Made by a program: the position numbers and the translations under genes. From Epiperipatus broadwayi (lineage: Eukaryota; Onychophora; Udeonychophora; Euonychophora; Peripatidae), in NCBI GenBank assembly GCA_028023455.1, contig JAQFVV010000020.1, positions 6,991,092-7,055,091 of the forward strand: 64,000 nucleotides of DNA. Reading direction: 5' to 3'. How positions within the stretch are numbered: the first letter of the stretch is position 1; each line of letters starts with the position of its first letter. Below the pieces are notes generated by a model. It was not told the DNA's origin, did no database searches, and worked only from the letters and a program-made list of their open reading frames with translations. Positions 47,400 through 58,270 of the stretch are shown here, one piece after another.

Positions 47400-47752
47400 G
47401 TATTGAATGTCTTTAGAAAAATTTAACTTTATTTAAATATTCCAAATACATTCAATTGTTGGATAATAGCACATCGAACAGGTTAGTATATGTACATTTT
47501 GAAAGGTTTATTCTTCCCTCTTCTTCAGGTTTGCTGGTCAGACCAAGTGACAGTACTAGCATGAGATTTGAACTTGGATCCTTAGATGCTTGAGGATCCA
47601 AGTTCAAATCCCATGCTAATATCATCACTGATCAGGTCAGCAAACCTAAAGAGGAGGGAGAATAATACTCCCTGAAATGTTGTGTATATACTAATAGTTG
47701 AATGTATTTGAGATATTGAATAAAGCTAAATTTTTTTAAAGACATTCAATAC
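47400..47752. mobile_element. SINE family S2, two copies forming a palindrome
   Basis: The left half is an inverted S2 and the right half a forward S2, meeting at GATCCTTAGATGCTTGAGGATC. Both halves carry CATGCTAATATCATCACTG or the equivalent, CAGCAAACCT, and the end TAAAGACATTCAATAC. The forward half has the B-box AGTTCAAATCCC but lacks the A-box, as if the two copies joined through their tRNA heads. On the forward half, AGGGAG/CTCCCT makes a perfect 6-bp hairpin before GAAA. Confidence 0.7.
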
Positions 47753-47754
47753 TT

Positions 47755-48585
47755 CTATTAGATGATAGAAATAATCTAAAATAATAAAAATACAACTAAA
47801 ACACCATCATCACAAACATTCAGAGAAACACAAAAGGTATATTATGTCTATAAATTTATTTTGCCAAATAACTTTTTTTAAAGATTCTTTAAGTATTACT
47901 TCAATTGTTTGTATATTAATATCATGAATGGATAATCTACTCTACTGAACTATGGCTCAAAAACTTTTAACAATACTAATTTTTTAATCAAATTAATTTA
48001 TCAACACAATTTTTTGCTTGAGTTTTTTTTCCAATTGTGTCCTTCACATCAAATTTTAATAACAAAGTTTGAGAATGACTCGTGTAAAATATTAATTAGC
48101 AAGTCTAATTTTGAACCATTTAAGCCTATTGCTACCAATTAAACCCTCCATTTAAGAAAGCTTTAAGACCTTTAAAAGAAAAATAATTTCACAAGCAGAA
48201 ATCTTTAATCTAGATTTTTTTTTAAATCAATCAATTAGTTTATTGCAGTAACTAAAAAAATCCACTAATATTATCTGTCAATCTATTTTGCTTTGCAATA
48301 ACGAAATGGAAATAAAAGAAATATCACTAAAAATATAATAAAATTCCATTTTCATCAACTTTTGGTTTTCTATTCTTAGAATTTAATATGTTGTGCAATA
48401 GTTTTGCGATTGACAGCTTGACAAAGACACCCACACAGACAATTTCATATTTTTATCTTTAGTTTTCTGTAAAAAATTAATATTTGTGGATTTTTTTATT
48501 GGTACGTATATAATCATAATAAATACTACACTTTAACATAATTTGCAAATGAGATAAAATTTTGATTTTATTTATTTATACTTGA
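47755..48585. other. AT-rich spacer
   Basis: Nothing recognised. Confidence 0.35.
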
Positions 48586-48600
48586 CAAAATTATCAAATT

Positions 48601-48697
48601 GTCAAGCGTTTGTGGTCTAGAGGTCAGCACAGCCGCCTTACAGGCAGTTGTCCCGGGTTAGAGGGTTCGCTTCCCAGCCGATGCTATGACACATGAG
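48601..48697 (+). mobile_element. tRNA-derived SINE, family S1, TSD 13 of 14
   Basis: GTCAAGCGTTTGTGGTCTAG start, A-box-like GTGGTCTAGAGGTCA, B-box GGGTTCGCTTCCC, tail TATGACACATGAG. Flanks AAAATTATCAAATT (48587-48600) and AAAATTTTCAAATT (48698-48711). Confidence 0.8.
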
Positions 48698-48955
48698 AAA
48701 ATTTTCAAATTCAGGAAGTTATTTTTTATAGGGAAATTTTTTTTTCATATTCAAATTTTAACTACATTTTTGTTTATTTTTGTTTGCAAGGAAAAAAACT
48801 CTTTACAGACTTAACATTTATAAGAGAAGGAATGATAGAATAGATCAAAGATATTTATGCATAAATTCATAGTCCTTCAAATATTACTCTTTAAAAAATT
48901 ATAAACAATGAAAATAAAATTAGATGATTCCTTGGCAAAGAATTGAAACAGAGTT

Positions 48956-49054
48956 TTTTTTTTTTCATGTATCAAACCATTGACCAGGAAGTGAACCCGG
49001 GACACTACTTGTAAGGCAGCTGTGCTGACCATTCGACCACCAACGCTTGACAAT
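48956..49054 (-). mobile_element. tRNA-derived SINE, family S1
   Basis: Reverse strand: AAGCGTTGGTGGTCGAATGG start, CCCGGGTTCACTTCC B-box, tail TTTGATACATG plus A13. It lies about 260 bp from the previous copy, in opposite orientation. Possible flanking AATTGA..ACAG repeat on both sides, imperfect. Confidence 0.75.
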
Positions 49055-49259
49055 TGAGTCACAGTTGAAAGTTAAAATGGTTATTAAAGTCAACAGTCCT
49101 CACACTATCTTTACTTTTTATAGAGATAAGAAAAAAAATTCTACCTAAGTTATATTCACATATTGTTCCATTTATTTATATATCATAATTATTGCCAAAA
49201 AAAACAGAACTAAGCTTTATTTCTTTGCCTGACTAAATCCAAAAATATATCAATCTCAA

Positions 49260-50690
49260 AGAAAATAAATAATAAAATCCATATTGCTGTGCTAGAAAAA
49301 TTAACAGAAGTCACTGATGATATTCAAGCTAGAATTAAACTCAAGTAAGAAATTATGTATTTGTTCTCACTAAATTTTTGCAATTTCTTTCTGTTTCAAG
49401 TGAATTTTGTTAGTAAGGATTTTCCTTGTAATATCATGAATGTTTCTTATAAGGATTTTTTATTTTAAAAGATTGGCATCTGGTTAGAAATGCATAAAAA
49501 ATGGTGAAGCTTTGATTTATGCCAATGAATTTGTCAAAGACATAGATATCGAACCTGTAACCCAATCTTATACAAAATGTTCATGCACAAAATATATTTG
49601 ATCCTGTCAGTGAATCTTCATCACTTGCAAAATTTGCAGATAAAGCAAATGCAAATACTTGACTCATGATTTGAACAGCGGAAAAAATATAAAAATTTGG
49701 ACTTTTGGCACCATTTTCAGGACCATTACAGATATAAAAATATTAAACACATATGGAAATGTCAAACATTTAAACTGAAACAGAAAAAAGAACAAGTAAA
49801 AAACAAAAATGATTGATATAGATCAGGGGTGGCCAACTTTTGTGTTCATAAGATCTACTTTTTATTTTAAAAATGTGTTGCGATCGACTTGTTGTTATAG
49901 GTATAGTCTAAGTGGAGGGAGGTGTGAAATAATACTATTTTTATATATTTACCCACGTAAAAAATAACTATTGAACGGTCAAAAAACTCAGTCCAGGGGA
50001 ATTAAAGCAACATGAATAATTATTAATAATATTTACTAATTCAAATTAGCTACATTAAGTCAAGGTTAAAATATTATTTTTAATAATGATACGACTTAGT
50101 GGATTTCACCTATCTAGAATTGAAAAAAAATTTAGAACAAAAACAAAAATAATAAAAAAAAAGTTGAAAATCTTGACTTAATTTGTTTCACTCATAGCCT
50201 GATGGCTCTTGCCAGATTGGCTTCATGATCAACCCAAATTGGCTTCGTGATTGACGAGTGGATCATGATCAACTTGTTCGACTGGTGAATCATGATCAAC
50301 TTGTTGCCACCCCTGATATAAATGGTTATATACTTTGTGAGAAAATTAAGAACCAGTTTGCCAACAGAGATTCAAAAATCTCATAAAGTGCATGAATTCC
50401 TTTTTTAGAACAATAAGATCTATTGAAATTCCAAATTTATTTATTACTCTTTCAATTTTCTTAGCAATTCAAGGGATTGTGGCATCTGAGAAAAGAAGTT
50501 TTTCAAGGCAGAAACTGATTGATAGAACTTGGGATTATTAATGCAGAAAAAACGTTTGAATAGTGTGATAATTTTATTTATTAAATTTGAAAATAGCAGA
50601 TCTTCAAACTCAGATAAGATTTTACAGGGAAACGACAAATAGAAAGATAAAATCTTAAAAGATTTTCAGACAAAAAAAAATAAGCAGAAA
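49260..50690 (+). pseudogene. hAT transposase relic (ZMYM1-like type), split by a MITE
   Basis: The upstream part (about 49260-49815) gives 'ANEFVKDIDIEPVTQ' near 49530 and related hAT-like stretches. The C-terminal part after the insertion (50428-50541) reads 'IPNLFITLSIFLAIQG', then 'VASEKRSFSRQKLI', a very good match to the hAT dimerisation region (P-L--AL-ILL---VASGERSFSKLKLIK in zinc-finger MYM-type 1-like transposases). A stop follows TWDY, and a shifted frame continues with a helix-like tail. A 492-bp hAT-like MITE at 49824-50315 breaks the gene. Decay is extensive. Confident for hAT, less so for the subgroup. Confidence 0.7.
49824..50315. mobile_element. Non-autonomous hAT-like MITE nested in hAT relic
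   Basis: Ends CAGGGGTGGCCAACTTTTG and, inverted, CAGGGGTGGCAACAAG. Target duplications ATATAGAT (49816-49823) and ATATAAAT (50316-50323) match at 7 of 8 positions. An internal GATCATGATCAACTTG repeat lies near the right end. It interrupts the transposase relic, so it inserted after that gene existed. Confidence 0.85.
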
Positions 50691-50721
50691 GATAACTTTT
50701 TCATTATAAGTGCAATAATAA

Positions 50722-50822
50722 TGTCTTAAACCACTAAACATCACATGGTCACCATTTCTTACTCTGATAACTCTGGCTTCCACTGAGTGGCACTACTGTA
50801 TGGAGAGTTTTGCCCTTTTTAA
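50722..50822. mobile_element. Foldback element FB-A, deleted copy 5
   Basis: Only the ends remain: AAACCACTAAACATCACATG joined to CACTGAGTGGCACTACTG and TGGAGAGTTTTGCCC. Confidence 0.65.
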
Positions 50823-50824
50823 TA

Positions 50825-52235
50825 ATGTCTTATTTATAATTTACTTATATTAAATTTTTTTTTTTTTTTTAGAAATCCAATTAAATAATAATTTGTTTCC
50901 ATCATTGCTTTACAATTACACTTGGATTTCTTTTTCCTAAACAAAAATTTAATTTGAAATTTTTATTGTCACTAAAACAATTGTTTTTGTAACTATTTAC
51001 TTTTAAAAAGTATTCGCCACGTTTGTTATTTATTCGACTTAGATGTTTGTAGTTTTATATTAAAATGTTCTTAATTCCATTTGGTCCATTAACTTGATAT
51101 GCACTTTTAAACACACATTTTGATTGCTTTTCAATCCATGATAAAAAATATAAAGTCTATAATAAAATATATATATATATAATTCTACAGACTTTGATTG
51201 CGAACTTGAGATTCTGTGGAAAATGCTTTCAATAGGGAAATTATGACTATAAATACGAAATAAGCAGATCAAAATTAAATAAAAGTTTAAATAAATTTAT
51301 AATTTTTTAATAAAAATTTTAATACCATGAAAGGCAGAAATAATTTCAGTTCACTACCATCCTGAATTATCTATTTATAAATCAGTTTTATACAAAAAAA
51401 GTACAATTTTATAAAATTAAAAACTTGAATTACAATGAAGTTATAAAATATTATTTGATTAAAGAATTCCGATGTTAACATTAAACTATAAGATTTAAAA
51501 AACTGCCACTTAACAGTACTCTGTGGAGCAAAGATCTCTTCAGCAATCACCTTAAAATATCAATGAAGAGAAAAGCATTATTCACTAGGCATGTCAAATG
51601 TTAGGGAGTGAGTTAGGTTTTCTACTCTTGTTTTATTTTTAGCTAAGAATGGCTATATATATATAAACGTAATTAGGTTAGCTTAATACATATGGAATTA
51701 AGGGAGCTCATAATTTTCTGTACGTTTAGCAAGAATCAAGAATAAACTTGATTCATGCTAATTTTATAGAAATCTATTTTTTCATAACCTGATGGGAATG
51801 GTCATTTGTTTCCCTTAATTGCTTATCAACAAGCTATGCTATCTTCGTGCTTACAGTTATTAACTTCTGCTTGATAATTAAAAAGATTATTAAAAGTAAC
51901 TTGAAAATTATTAATGTCATATTTTCATCAGGTCAGTATATCAATTTCGTTCTGAAATTTTCAATTTTGTTAGTAAGGGTACAATTATAAACTTTAAAAG
52001 CTTGAAGTATACGTAATTCATTAGTCCATTCTATTCTTAATCCATGCTAAACATACAAAGTGCTATTAATAACTTGAGAAATGTTTTTTGCTCCCTTAAT
52101 TACATATATATAAATTATGGCAAGGATTTTACAAATAATAATTAATAGCAACAATGAGATAAACAAGCAGAAAATCAATTTATTTTCTCATATCTCTTCG
52201 CAATATGATGGGCTTTGATTGACAACATTAAGGTG
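50825..52235. other. AT-rich spacer
   Basis: No recognised element. A GC-balanced, weakly open reverse-strand stretch around 51.75-52.05 kb did not match any family. Confidence 0.3.
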
Positions 52236-52343
52236 TTTTCAGTTTAAGACTCATGGTTTTGTAGTTAAATGGAGATAAAAGGTGTTTGCTGGAGGGTTGC
52301 ATTAGATCCTAAGATCTAGATGCGGTGCTCTCAGATCCAAGGC

Positions 52344-52385
52344 TACTCACTGACGAAGGCCATAAGCCAGAAACTACTCTGAGGA
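52344..52385 (+). ncRNA. Hammerhead ribozyme motif, CUC cleavage triplet (FB-A)
   Basis: UACUCA, CUGACGA, helix II GGC-CAUAA-GCC, GAAAC, UA, CUC, UGAGGA. Helix I keeps UCA/UGA plus outer pairs with one mismatch. The G-to-C change in the triplet removes the palindromic ACUAGU, so helix III is weaker than in its sister copies. Confidence 0.6.
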
Positions 52386-53198
52386 TATTGGATGAGTAGG
52401 CACTAGATGGGGATTTTATGCACAAGCCTTCTGGCATCCATTGATTACTCTAGCTTGTTGTGTGTGGCAATATATATAGTGAGTTTTTCCTGTTTTAACA
52501 ACAGTTATACACAATTAATCACATGATCACATCTCCTATACTAGCACATTAATTGTTGATAAACAGAGCAAAACTCTCCATACAGTATTGCCACCTGTGC
52601 TAAACAGAGTAATCAATGGATGCCAGAAGGCTTGTGCATAAAATCCCTATCTAATGCCTTTAATTGTTGATAAACAGAGCAAAACTCTCCATACAGTATT
52701 GTCACCTGTGCTAAACAGAGTAATCAATGGCTGCCAGAAGGCTTGTACATAAAATCCCTATCTAATGCCTTTTTTGCCCTGTTTATCAACAATTAAAGGC
52801 ATTAGATAGGGATTTTATGCACAAGCCTTCTGGCATCCATTGATTACTCTGTTTAGCACAGGTGGCAATACTGTATGGAGAGTTTTGCTCTGTTTATCAA
52901 CAATTAATGTGCTAGTATAGGAGATGTGATCATGTGATGCTTAATGGTTTAACACCAATCCTGCCTAATAGGATAGTGGTGGCTATGGTTGTAAAAGAGC
53001 CAAAAACACCAAAATGTGTCGGTGCTGAACTGAGTTCAGACCCATATGACAATATAAGCTATTGAGCTTAGATTGAAAATGTTTTTTGTGTTTTCAATTT
53101 CATTCTCATAGTTTTGTAGTTAAGTAGAGATAAAAGGTGTTTGCTAGAGGATTGCATTAGATCCTAAGATCTAGATGTAGTGCTCTCAGATCCAAAGC

Positions 53199-53240
53199 TC
53201 CTCACTGACGAAGGCTACAAGCCAGAAACTAGTCTGGGGA
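53199..53240 (+). ncRNA. Hammerhead ribozyme with intact core (FB-A)
   Basis: UCCUCA (53199-53204), CUGACGA (53205-53211), helix II GGC-UACAA-GCC, GAAA (53225-53228), ACUAGU palindrome, GUC (53232-53234), UGGGGA (53235-53240) with six helix I pairs. It lies 850 bp from the motif at 52344, on the same strand. Confidence 0.75.
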
Positions 53241-53404
53241 TATTGGATGAGTAGGCATTATATAGGGATTTTATGCACAAGCCTTCTGGCATCCATTGAT
53301 TACTCTATTTAGCACAGGTGGCAATACTGTATGGAGAGTTTTGCTCTGTTTAGTTATTCACAAGCATAAAAGGAAGTGGTCATGTGATGTTTATTGGCTT
53401 AATA

Positions 53405-54110
53405 CTCTTGTATGTAAGGTAATATTCCTATGTATATTATAAAATGCTACCAATCATAGTTACTTTGCTAAAATTTATCACTCATTTGGTCAGTTAATTA
53501 TTATGCGCATATACACTCCTATAGATATGAGCATGCATGAATATTTTTGCCTTTCCCACTAATAGTAATAAAACATAAAAATCTTTTCATAGGTTGATAT
53601 ATATTTTTAGATAGCTTGGCTTATAACTAACTGCCTAGCTATCCAATATTGATCTGTAAGAAGGTATCTAACTCCTTTTAGAGGGTAAAACAAAAATAAA
53701 AGCACATTAAAACATATCACTTAAGCAGTTAGCAAGTTTGGTGAGTTATATCTTTTGCCCACTATTTCTGAATTAGACTTTTAGTGAAAGTTTTAACTAG
53801 CAAAGAGATATTTAAAGTATATTTTACTTTAATTTATATATATGAAAAAAAAATCTTTTTTGGATTATACCATGGATAAAGAAATTAATTGGGATTCTTT
53901 GTGTATTGGGAATAATTTCTCTATGTTGAGAACTAATATATAATATGATCCCCCAAAAATGTTACTTTCATCATATAATTTAAAAAATCTTTGTTGTAAT
54001 ATATATTAATAATTTTTGAAATATTGTTAAATATGCGGAAATATGTATAATATTTATAATAATTAATAAACAAGACACAAATTGTGTAACTTGCTTTTAA
54101 ACTTGTATTA
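53405..54110. other. AT-rich spacer
   Basis: Nothing recognised. Confidence 0.35.
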
Positions 54111-54116
54111 AAATGT

Positions 54117-54590
54117 TCACCAGAGGGAGCTTCCCACTATCTCCAATCAAACTTTATGGCTCACCTCAGTGAGGAGCCAGTATTCCAGATACTAGATCAA
54201 AATACGAACTCAAAAGTCAGCACTTATCTAATACATTACTATCAATTATTTTTTTGCAATGTTATATTGTTGAGGCTATTAATATATGGTAAAACTGAAC
54301 TGAGTTCAGACCCATATAGCTATCTGGTTTGTAAGGCTAGATTTGAAGACATTTACATGTCTGAAAAATTCAGATTTTCAAATTGATAGTAACATATTAA
54401 ATAAATGCTGATTTTTGAGTTGGGTATTTTGGATTTAGTATCTGGAGTCCTGGTTCCTCACTCAAGTGAACCATAAGCTTGAAACCAAATGGTCTGGGGA
54501 TAAGGACATTCTGATAGAGATTTTAAATTCTTTCTCTTTTGGCACTTATAAATTAAAGCTTGATTGGAGCTAGTGGTAAGCTCCCTCTAG
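54117..54590. mobile_element. Foldback element FB-D
   Basis: Arms start ACCAGAGGGAGCTTCCCAC and end with GTAAGCTCCCTCTAGT, and similarity continues through TCCAATCAAACTTTA, CTCACTGAGG or CTCACTCAAG and TAGTATCTGGA. The middle holds TGAGTTCAGACCCATATAGC and GATTTGAAGACATTTACATG, linking it to FB-A and FB-B. The 76-codon frame across it is not a gene. It abuts the Penelope-like relic that follows. Confidence 0.75.
54455..54500 (+). ncRNA. Degenerate hammerhead in FB-D
   Basis: UCCUCA and UGGGGA form the same helix I as in FB-A. GAAAC is intact, helix III is ACC-AAAU-GGU with a proper tetraloop, and GUC is present. The CUGANGA box has become CUCAAGU, and helix II pairs poorly (GAACC..GCUU). An inactive relative. 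Confidence 0.5.
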
Positions 54591-54591
54591 T

Positions 54592-55335
54592 AAACATTTA
54601 TTATATTACACCCCAATCTCATACACCTATAGCACATACATTATCCGGTCTAGCATCTTTTTTGCATAGAAACAGATTGTTGTGTAAAATTGAGGCAGAT
54701 GCAAAAGCAAATGTAATAGAATACAGAGATGACCTATTGAATTTAGGGTTCAGGCAATCCACTGTTGACAAAAAATTTTTACATATACAGAATAAACATC
54801 TTAACTCTCACATCACACAGGATAAACCCAGATTATTGCTTCCATATATATCCAATTTACACAAGAAATTGCATTCCATCCTTAACAACAAATATCAGCT
54901 TTGTTTTCGAACCCCTCCAAATTCTAACACTTTAATTAATAACACTAAAGACCAAACTCCACTGATACAGACCCCCCACACAGTACACAATATTGCATGT
55001 TCCAACAATAATTGTAAAGGCACATATTATGAGGAAAGCAGAGCATTTTGGCCACAGGATTAGCACAACATAAATATTCATACAATAGAGCTCGCAACGA
55101 TCCTTCTACCTATTCAGTTTTTCTATCAGCACCAGAGCACAAGTCACCACGAGTGCATTCCGGACAATTCCACAATCGTGTTTAGAGAGAAAGATGACCT
55201 CAAAAGAAAAATCAAAGAGGCTTTATTCATCTCACGAGACAACGATGCCATAAACAGGAAGGACACGTGCTTTGTTTTATCAAAAAAAATGGAATTAGCA
55301 TATTTGCATATCATTAAATGTATTAGCAAGCTATG
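54592..55335 (+). pseudogene. Penelope-like retroelement relic: RT tail plus GIY-YIG
   Basis: A 150-codon frame survives from 54592. It reads through 'TLSGLASFLHRNRLLCKIEA', 'DDLLNLGFRQSTVDKKFLH' and 'LLPYISNLHKKLHSIL', then 'CFRTPPNSNTLI' and 'VHNIACSNNNCKGTYY'. This is the linker after the RT domain and the beginning of a GIY-YIG nuclease. After a stop at 55061, shifted frames give 'NRARNDPSTYSVFL', 'STSHHECIPDNSTIVFRE' and 'LKRKIKEALFISRDND' with INRKD. That order is typical of the second half of Penelope-like GIY-YIG domains. The RT catalytic domain is missing, possibly cut off by the FB-D element immediately upstream. Dead copy. Confidence 0.75.
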
Positions 55336-55372
55336 ATTATGAAGGCAAGATCCTTTGAAAGCGCTCAGCTAG
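55328..55372 (+). ncRNA. Degenerate hammerhead-like motif after Penelope-like relic
   Basis: Just after the GIY-YIG relic: AGCU, AUGAUUAUG in the CUGANGA position, hairpin AAGG-CAAGAU-CCUU, GAAA, palindromic GCGC, UC, AGCUAG. It shares its layout and the TGAAAGCGCT word with 13493-13525. Helix I AGCU/AGCU works only if three bases are bulged. Not expected to be active. Confidence 0.4.
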
Positions 55373-55399
55373 TTTATTATTTTTAGTTAGCTATTTTGT

Positions 55400-56080
55400 A
55401 TTAATAGCTTTTGGGAGCAGTTTTATTACACAAAAATCACAGTCAAATGTTAATAGACACTCATTAATGGTAATAGTAATGTGCAAGTGCTTTTTGCATT
55501 GAGAATGGAACCTCTTCTAAATGAAATCTCTTGTTATTATATAGAGATAAAACACTACAGTAAACATATATGTTTAAAGAAATAAAACCTCATGACTTTA
55601 CCTACTTCCCTTATTATAATGGACTCTTCCACCAACAGTATTTTTTTAACTGAGTTATATAGATGAAATGTTTTTAAATATGTGGAAATATCTGTTATAT
55701 TTTATTATAGAAAAATAACAATCAGATGTTAATAGACAATTATCTGTGAAAATTGTAAACTGTAAATGCTTTTTGAATTCAAAAGGGAATCTCTTCTAAA
55801 TAAAATCTCTTGTTATTGTATAGAGATACTTTACTAATAATTTAAATATGTTGATTTGTTTACAGTTGATGTCGTTTTTCCATTGGCCTTTGGTTATCGG
55901 CTCATTTACTTAATAAACCGGATACAAAAAAAACATAATAAATATTAATTTTTATTTATTAATAAATAAATAAATTTTTTACAGATATTTCCATGCATTT
56001 AAATTTTTTATATATATAACATTTATCAATTTTAAATCATACCTGCAGGAATGTGCAGAGATTTGCTAACATGTTTATAT
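55400..56080. other. Penelope-like 3' region or spacer
   Basis: Two related stretches (about 55435-55570 and 55700-55830) share TTAATAGACA, AATCTCTTGTTAT and ATAGAGATA words, an imperfect direct repeat of about 265-bp period. They may be the 3' non-coding part of the Penelope-like element. Confidence 0.4.
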
Positions 56081-56082
56081 AT

Positions 56083-56210
56083 AACTACCAAACATCACAT
56101 GATTACCAGTTTCTTATGCTTGCTCATAACTGTTATTAAAAAAGGCAAAACTCTCCACCCAGTAGTTCCACTACTGGGTAGAGAGTTTTGCCTGTTTTAA
56201 TAAGGGTTAT
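56083..56210. mobile_element. Foldback element FB-A, deleted copy 7
   Basis: Ends only: ACCAAACATCACATGATTACC, AAAAGGCAAAACTCTCCACC, then its inverse TAGAGAGTTTTGCCTG and TTAATAAGGGTTAT. The centre CAGTAGTTCCACTACTG is itself a palindrome. Confidence 0.65.
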
Positions 56211-56214
56211 ATAT

Positions 56215-57830
56215 ACTCTATATAAAAACAAATATAGATAGACTTCAATTTTTAAATAAAAGTTTTAACATAAAGGACTCAAATTGTTTCTCATTTTTAG
56301 AGGTAAATGATAGAATGGTAGTGTTATATGATCCAGCAATTAAAGAAAATTTAGCATCATAATGTTATACAACTGAGCCAATAGAAAAAGAGTATGGAAA
56401 TTGAAGTAACAAAATCATAAGAAATAAAATAAAAACAAGTGTGCTCATTCTAAGATAATATAATATAGTGTTGCAATACGAATATATAAACAAATCCCAT
56501 AACTCTTTAACAGCTAATTCAGGAATTTCTAAATTATATAGATAAATTGCTGGATTTAAATCAAATTAGGATCAATAAATATTTTAAGGGGAGGTGATTA
56601 AAATATTAGTAATGCATAGATGTAATACTTATACTGGCATAAAGCAATGCATTTGTGTCAAATTTAAATAAGATAGTTCATTAATGACTAAATAAAAACT
56701 TTATCATAATTGTATTTTTAATAAGTATCACAATCAAAGATTTATACAATTAAATATTATTGAAATTAATTCACAGATTGAATGTTGGATACTATGAAAG
56801 GATTTTGTTTTTGAAATATAATTTTATTTTCTATAATTATTTTTTATAAAGATTAATACAGCAAACTCAAATGTTATTTACAAAAAGAAAAAAATGTAAT
56901 TGCAATTAAGTTATATTTCTTTTAAATCCAATTTATTAAATAAATGGGTCCTTAATCAAAGGCTAACTGAAAAGCAAGATGTCATCTATAACCAAATCAA
57001 CATATGTTTGATTTCATTTAATATGAAATGCTGCATAAGAAGATTGTAAATATATAATTAAAAAATAAAAACAATATGAATTAGTTACAGTTGCTCAGTT
57101 GAAGTGAATGTTCAGATGCTAGTTATAAAAGAAGTTAGTTACCACGAAACAGAAAAAGAACTGGTGTTTGAAGCAATCAAGCATATAACTTCCCAAACTA
57201 TTAGCAAAAATGACTGCAAGAAAAAGAAATTAACATACAGTTTATCAACAAAACAAAGCCAAATCAGAATTGAAGCTAAATTAATATTATTTTTCAATAG
57301 GCCACTTGAGAAAATTAGTCAGTGGGAAATATTTTCTTCCACTTTTCAATTACAGATATTTTAAAAAAAAACAAGATTATTTATTATTATATGTATTACA
57401 TTATAGAAATATACATTAACCACAACCCCTAATTATTACTTTAAATAAAATCACTAGTGGGGTATTGAATACAGGCCTAAAACATAGCTTGCCTATTATC
57501 TGTCTACAAGCAGAAATGTATCCCTGAGACGATAATCATCTACCAACAAAAAAGTTCTGCAAATACTTAAATTCAACAGCCTATTAATATAAAAATAATA
57601 TAATTAAAAAAAATTAAAGGTTTATAGATAAATTTCAGCAAAGCTATTGATATAAGATTTCAGCTACGAAAAACAAAACCAATACTTAGAAGAACCTTAT
57701 AACTCTAAAGATTAAAAAAAGTTATTGTAATCATTCTCAGAAATTTATTTTCCAAAATTAGAGAATGAATGGTGAAACTAATAAAAAATAAAAGTAATAA
57801 ATAATATTTGAATACAAGTATAATATATAT
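56215..57830. other. AT-rich spacer
   Basis: An 86-codon open frame at 57104-57364 has no recognisable motif and is probably chance. Confidence 0.35.
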
Positions 57831-57839
57831 ACAGACCTT

Positions 57840-58270
57840 TAGATATAATTAGAGGGGATTTGAACACAGACTTTCTAGCTCCCTTCAGCTATCCACTCCA
57901 TCTTAAATAACTGATACACATGACCACATACATGTGAAAAAGATAAATGATCTCCAATATACTTCATATTTTGTACTGAACCAATACACTGAAGAGTTGG
58001 AGGATGGAGAGAATTGAAGTCTATCCATTAGGGTTTGAAGATTTGGTGTCTTAATATAAACTAAGCACTGATTATATATGTATGTGGTAAATGATGATCT
58101 GAACCAATTGATGAGTGCTGGTTCAGCATGAAATAGTATGTTGGAGATCATTTATATATTTCATATGTATGTGTTCATGTGTATCAGTTATATAAGATGG
58201 AGTGGATAGCTGAAAGAAGTTTAAAAGTCTGTGTTCAAATCTCTTGGATCCAACTATTACAAATTCAACC
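57840..58270. repeat. Dispersed repeat family R, inverted pair
   Basis: An inverted R copy (GAACACAGACTTTCTAGC ... GATTTGGTGTCTTAATATA) faces a forward partial copy (GAGTGCTGGTTCAGCATG ... GTCTGTGTTCAAATC). Both outer ends carry the B-box-like TGTTCAAATC. Confidence 0.65.

Larger units (their letters stand above)
52240..53402. mobile_element. Nested FB-A cluster (copy 6 group)
   Basis: Several FB-A segments are stacked. A forward arm with hammerhead (52240-52500) comes first. Two short direct duplicates of GAGCAAAACTCTCCATACAG...AATCCCTATCTAATGCC follow at about 52566-52660 and 52677-52770. Their inverted counterpart lies at 52778-52900. Then comes TTAACACCAATCCTGCC and a second full forward arm with hammerhead (to 53402). 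The inner 52.56-52.94 kb portion is itself a palindrome. Insertion of copies into copies, or local duplication, is the simplest reading. Confidence 0.75.

Noticed and set aside
57104-57364. 86-codon open frame as a small gene
   Set aside because: No motif, signal sequence or family resemblance, and AT-rich composition equal to the surroundings.
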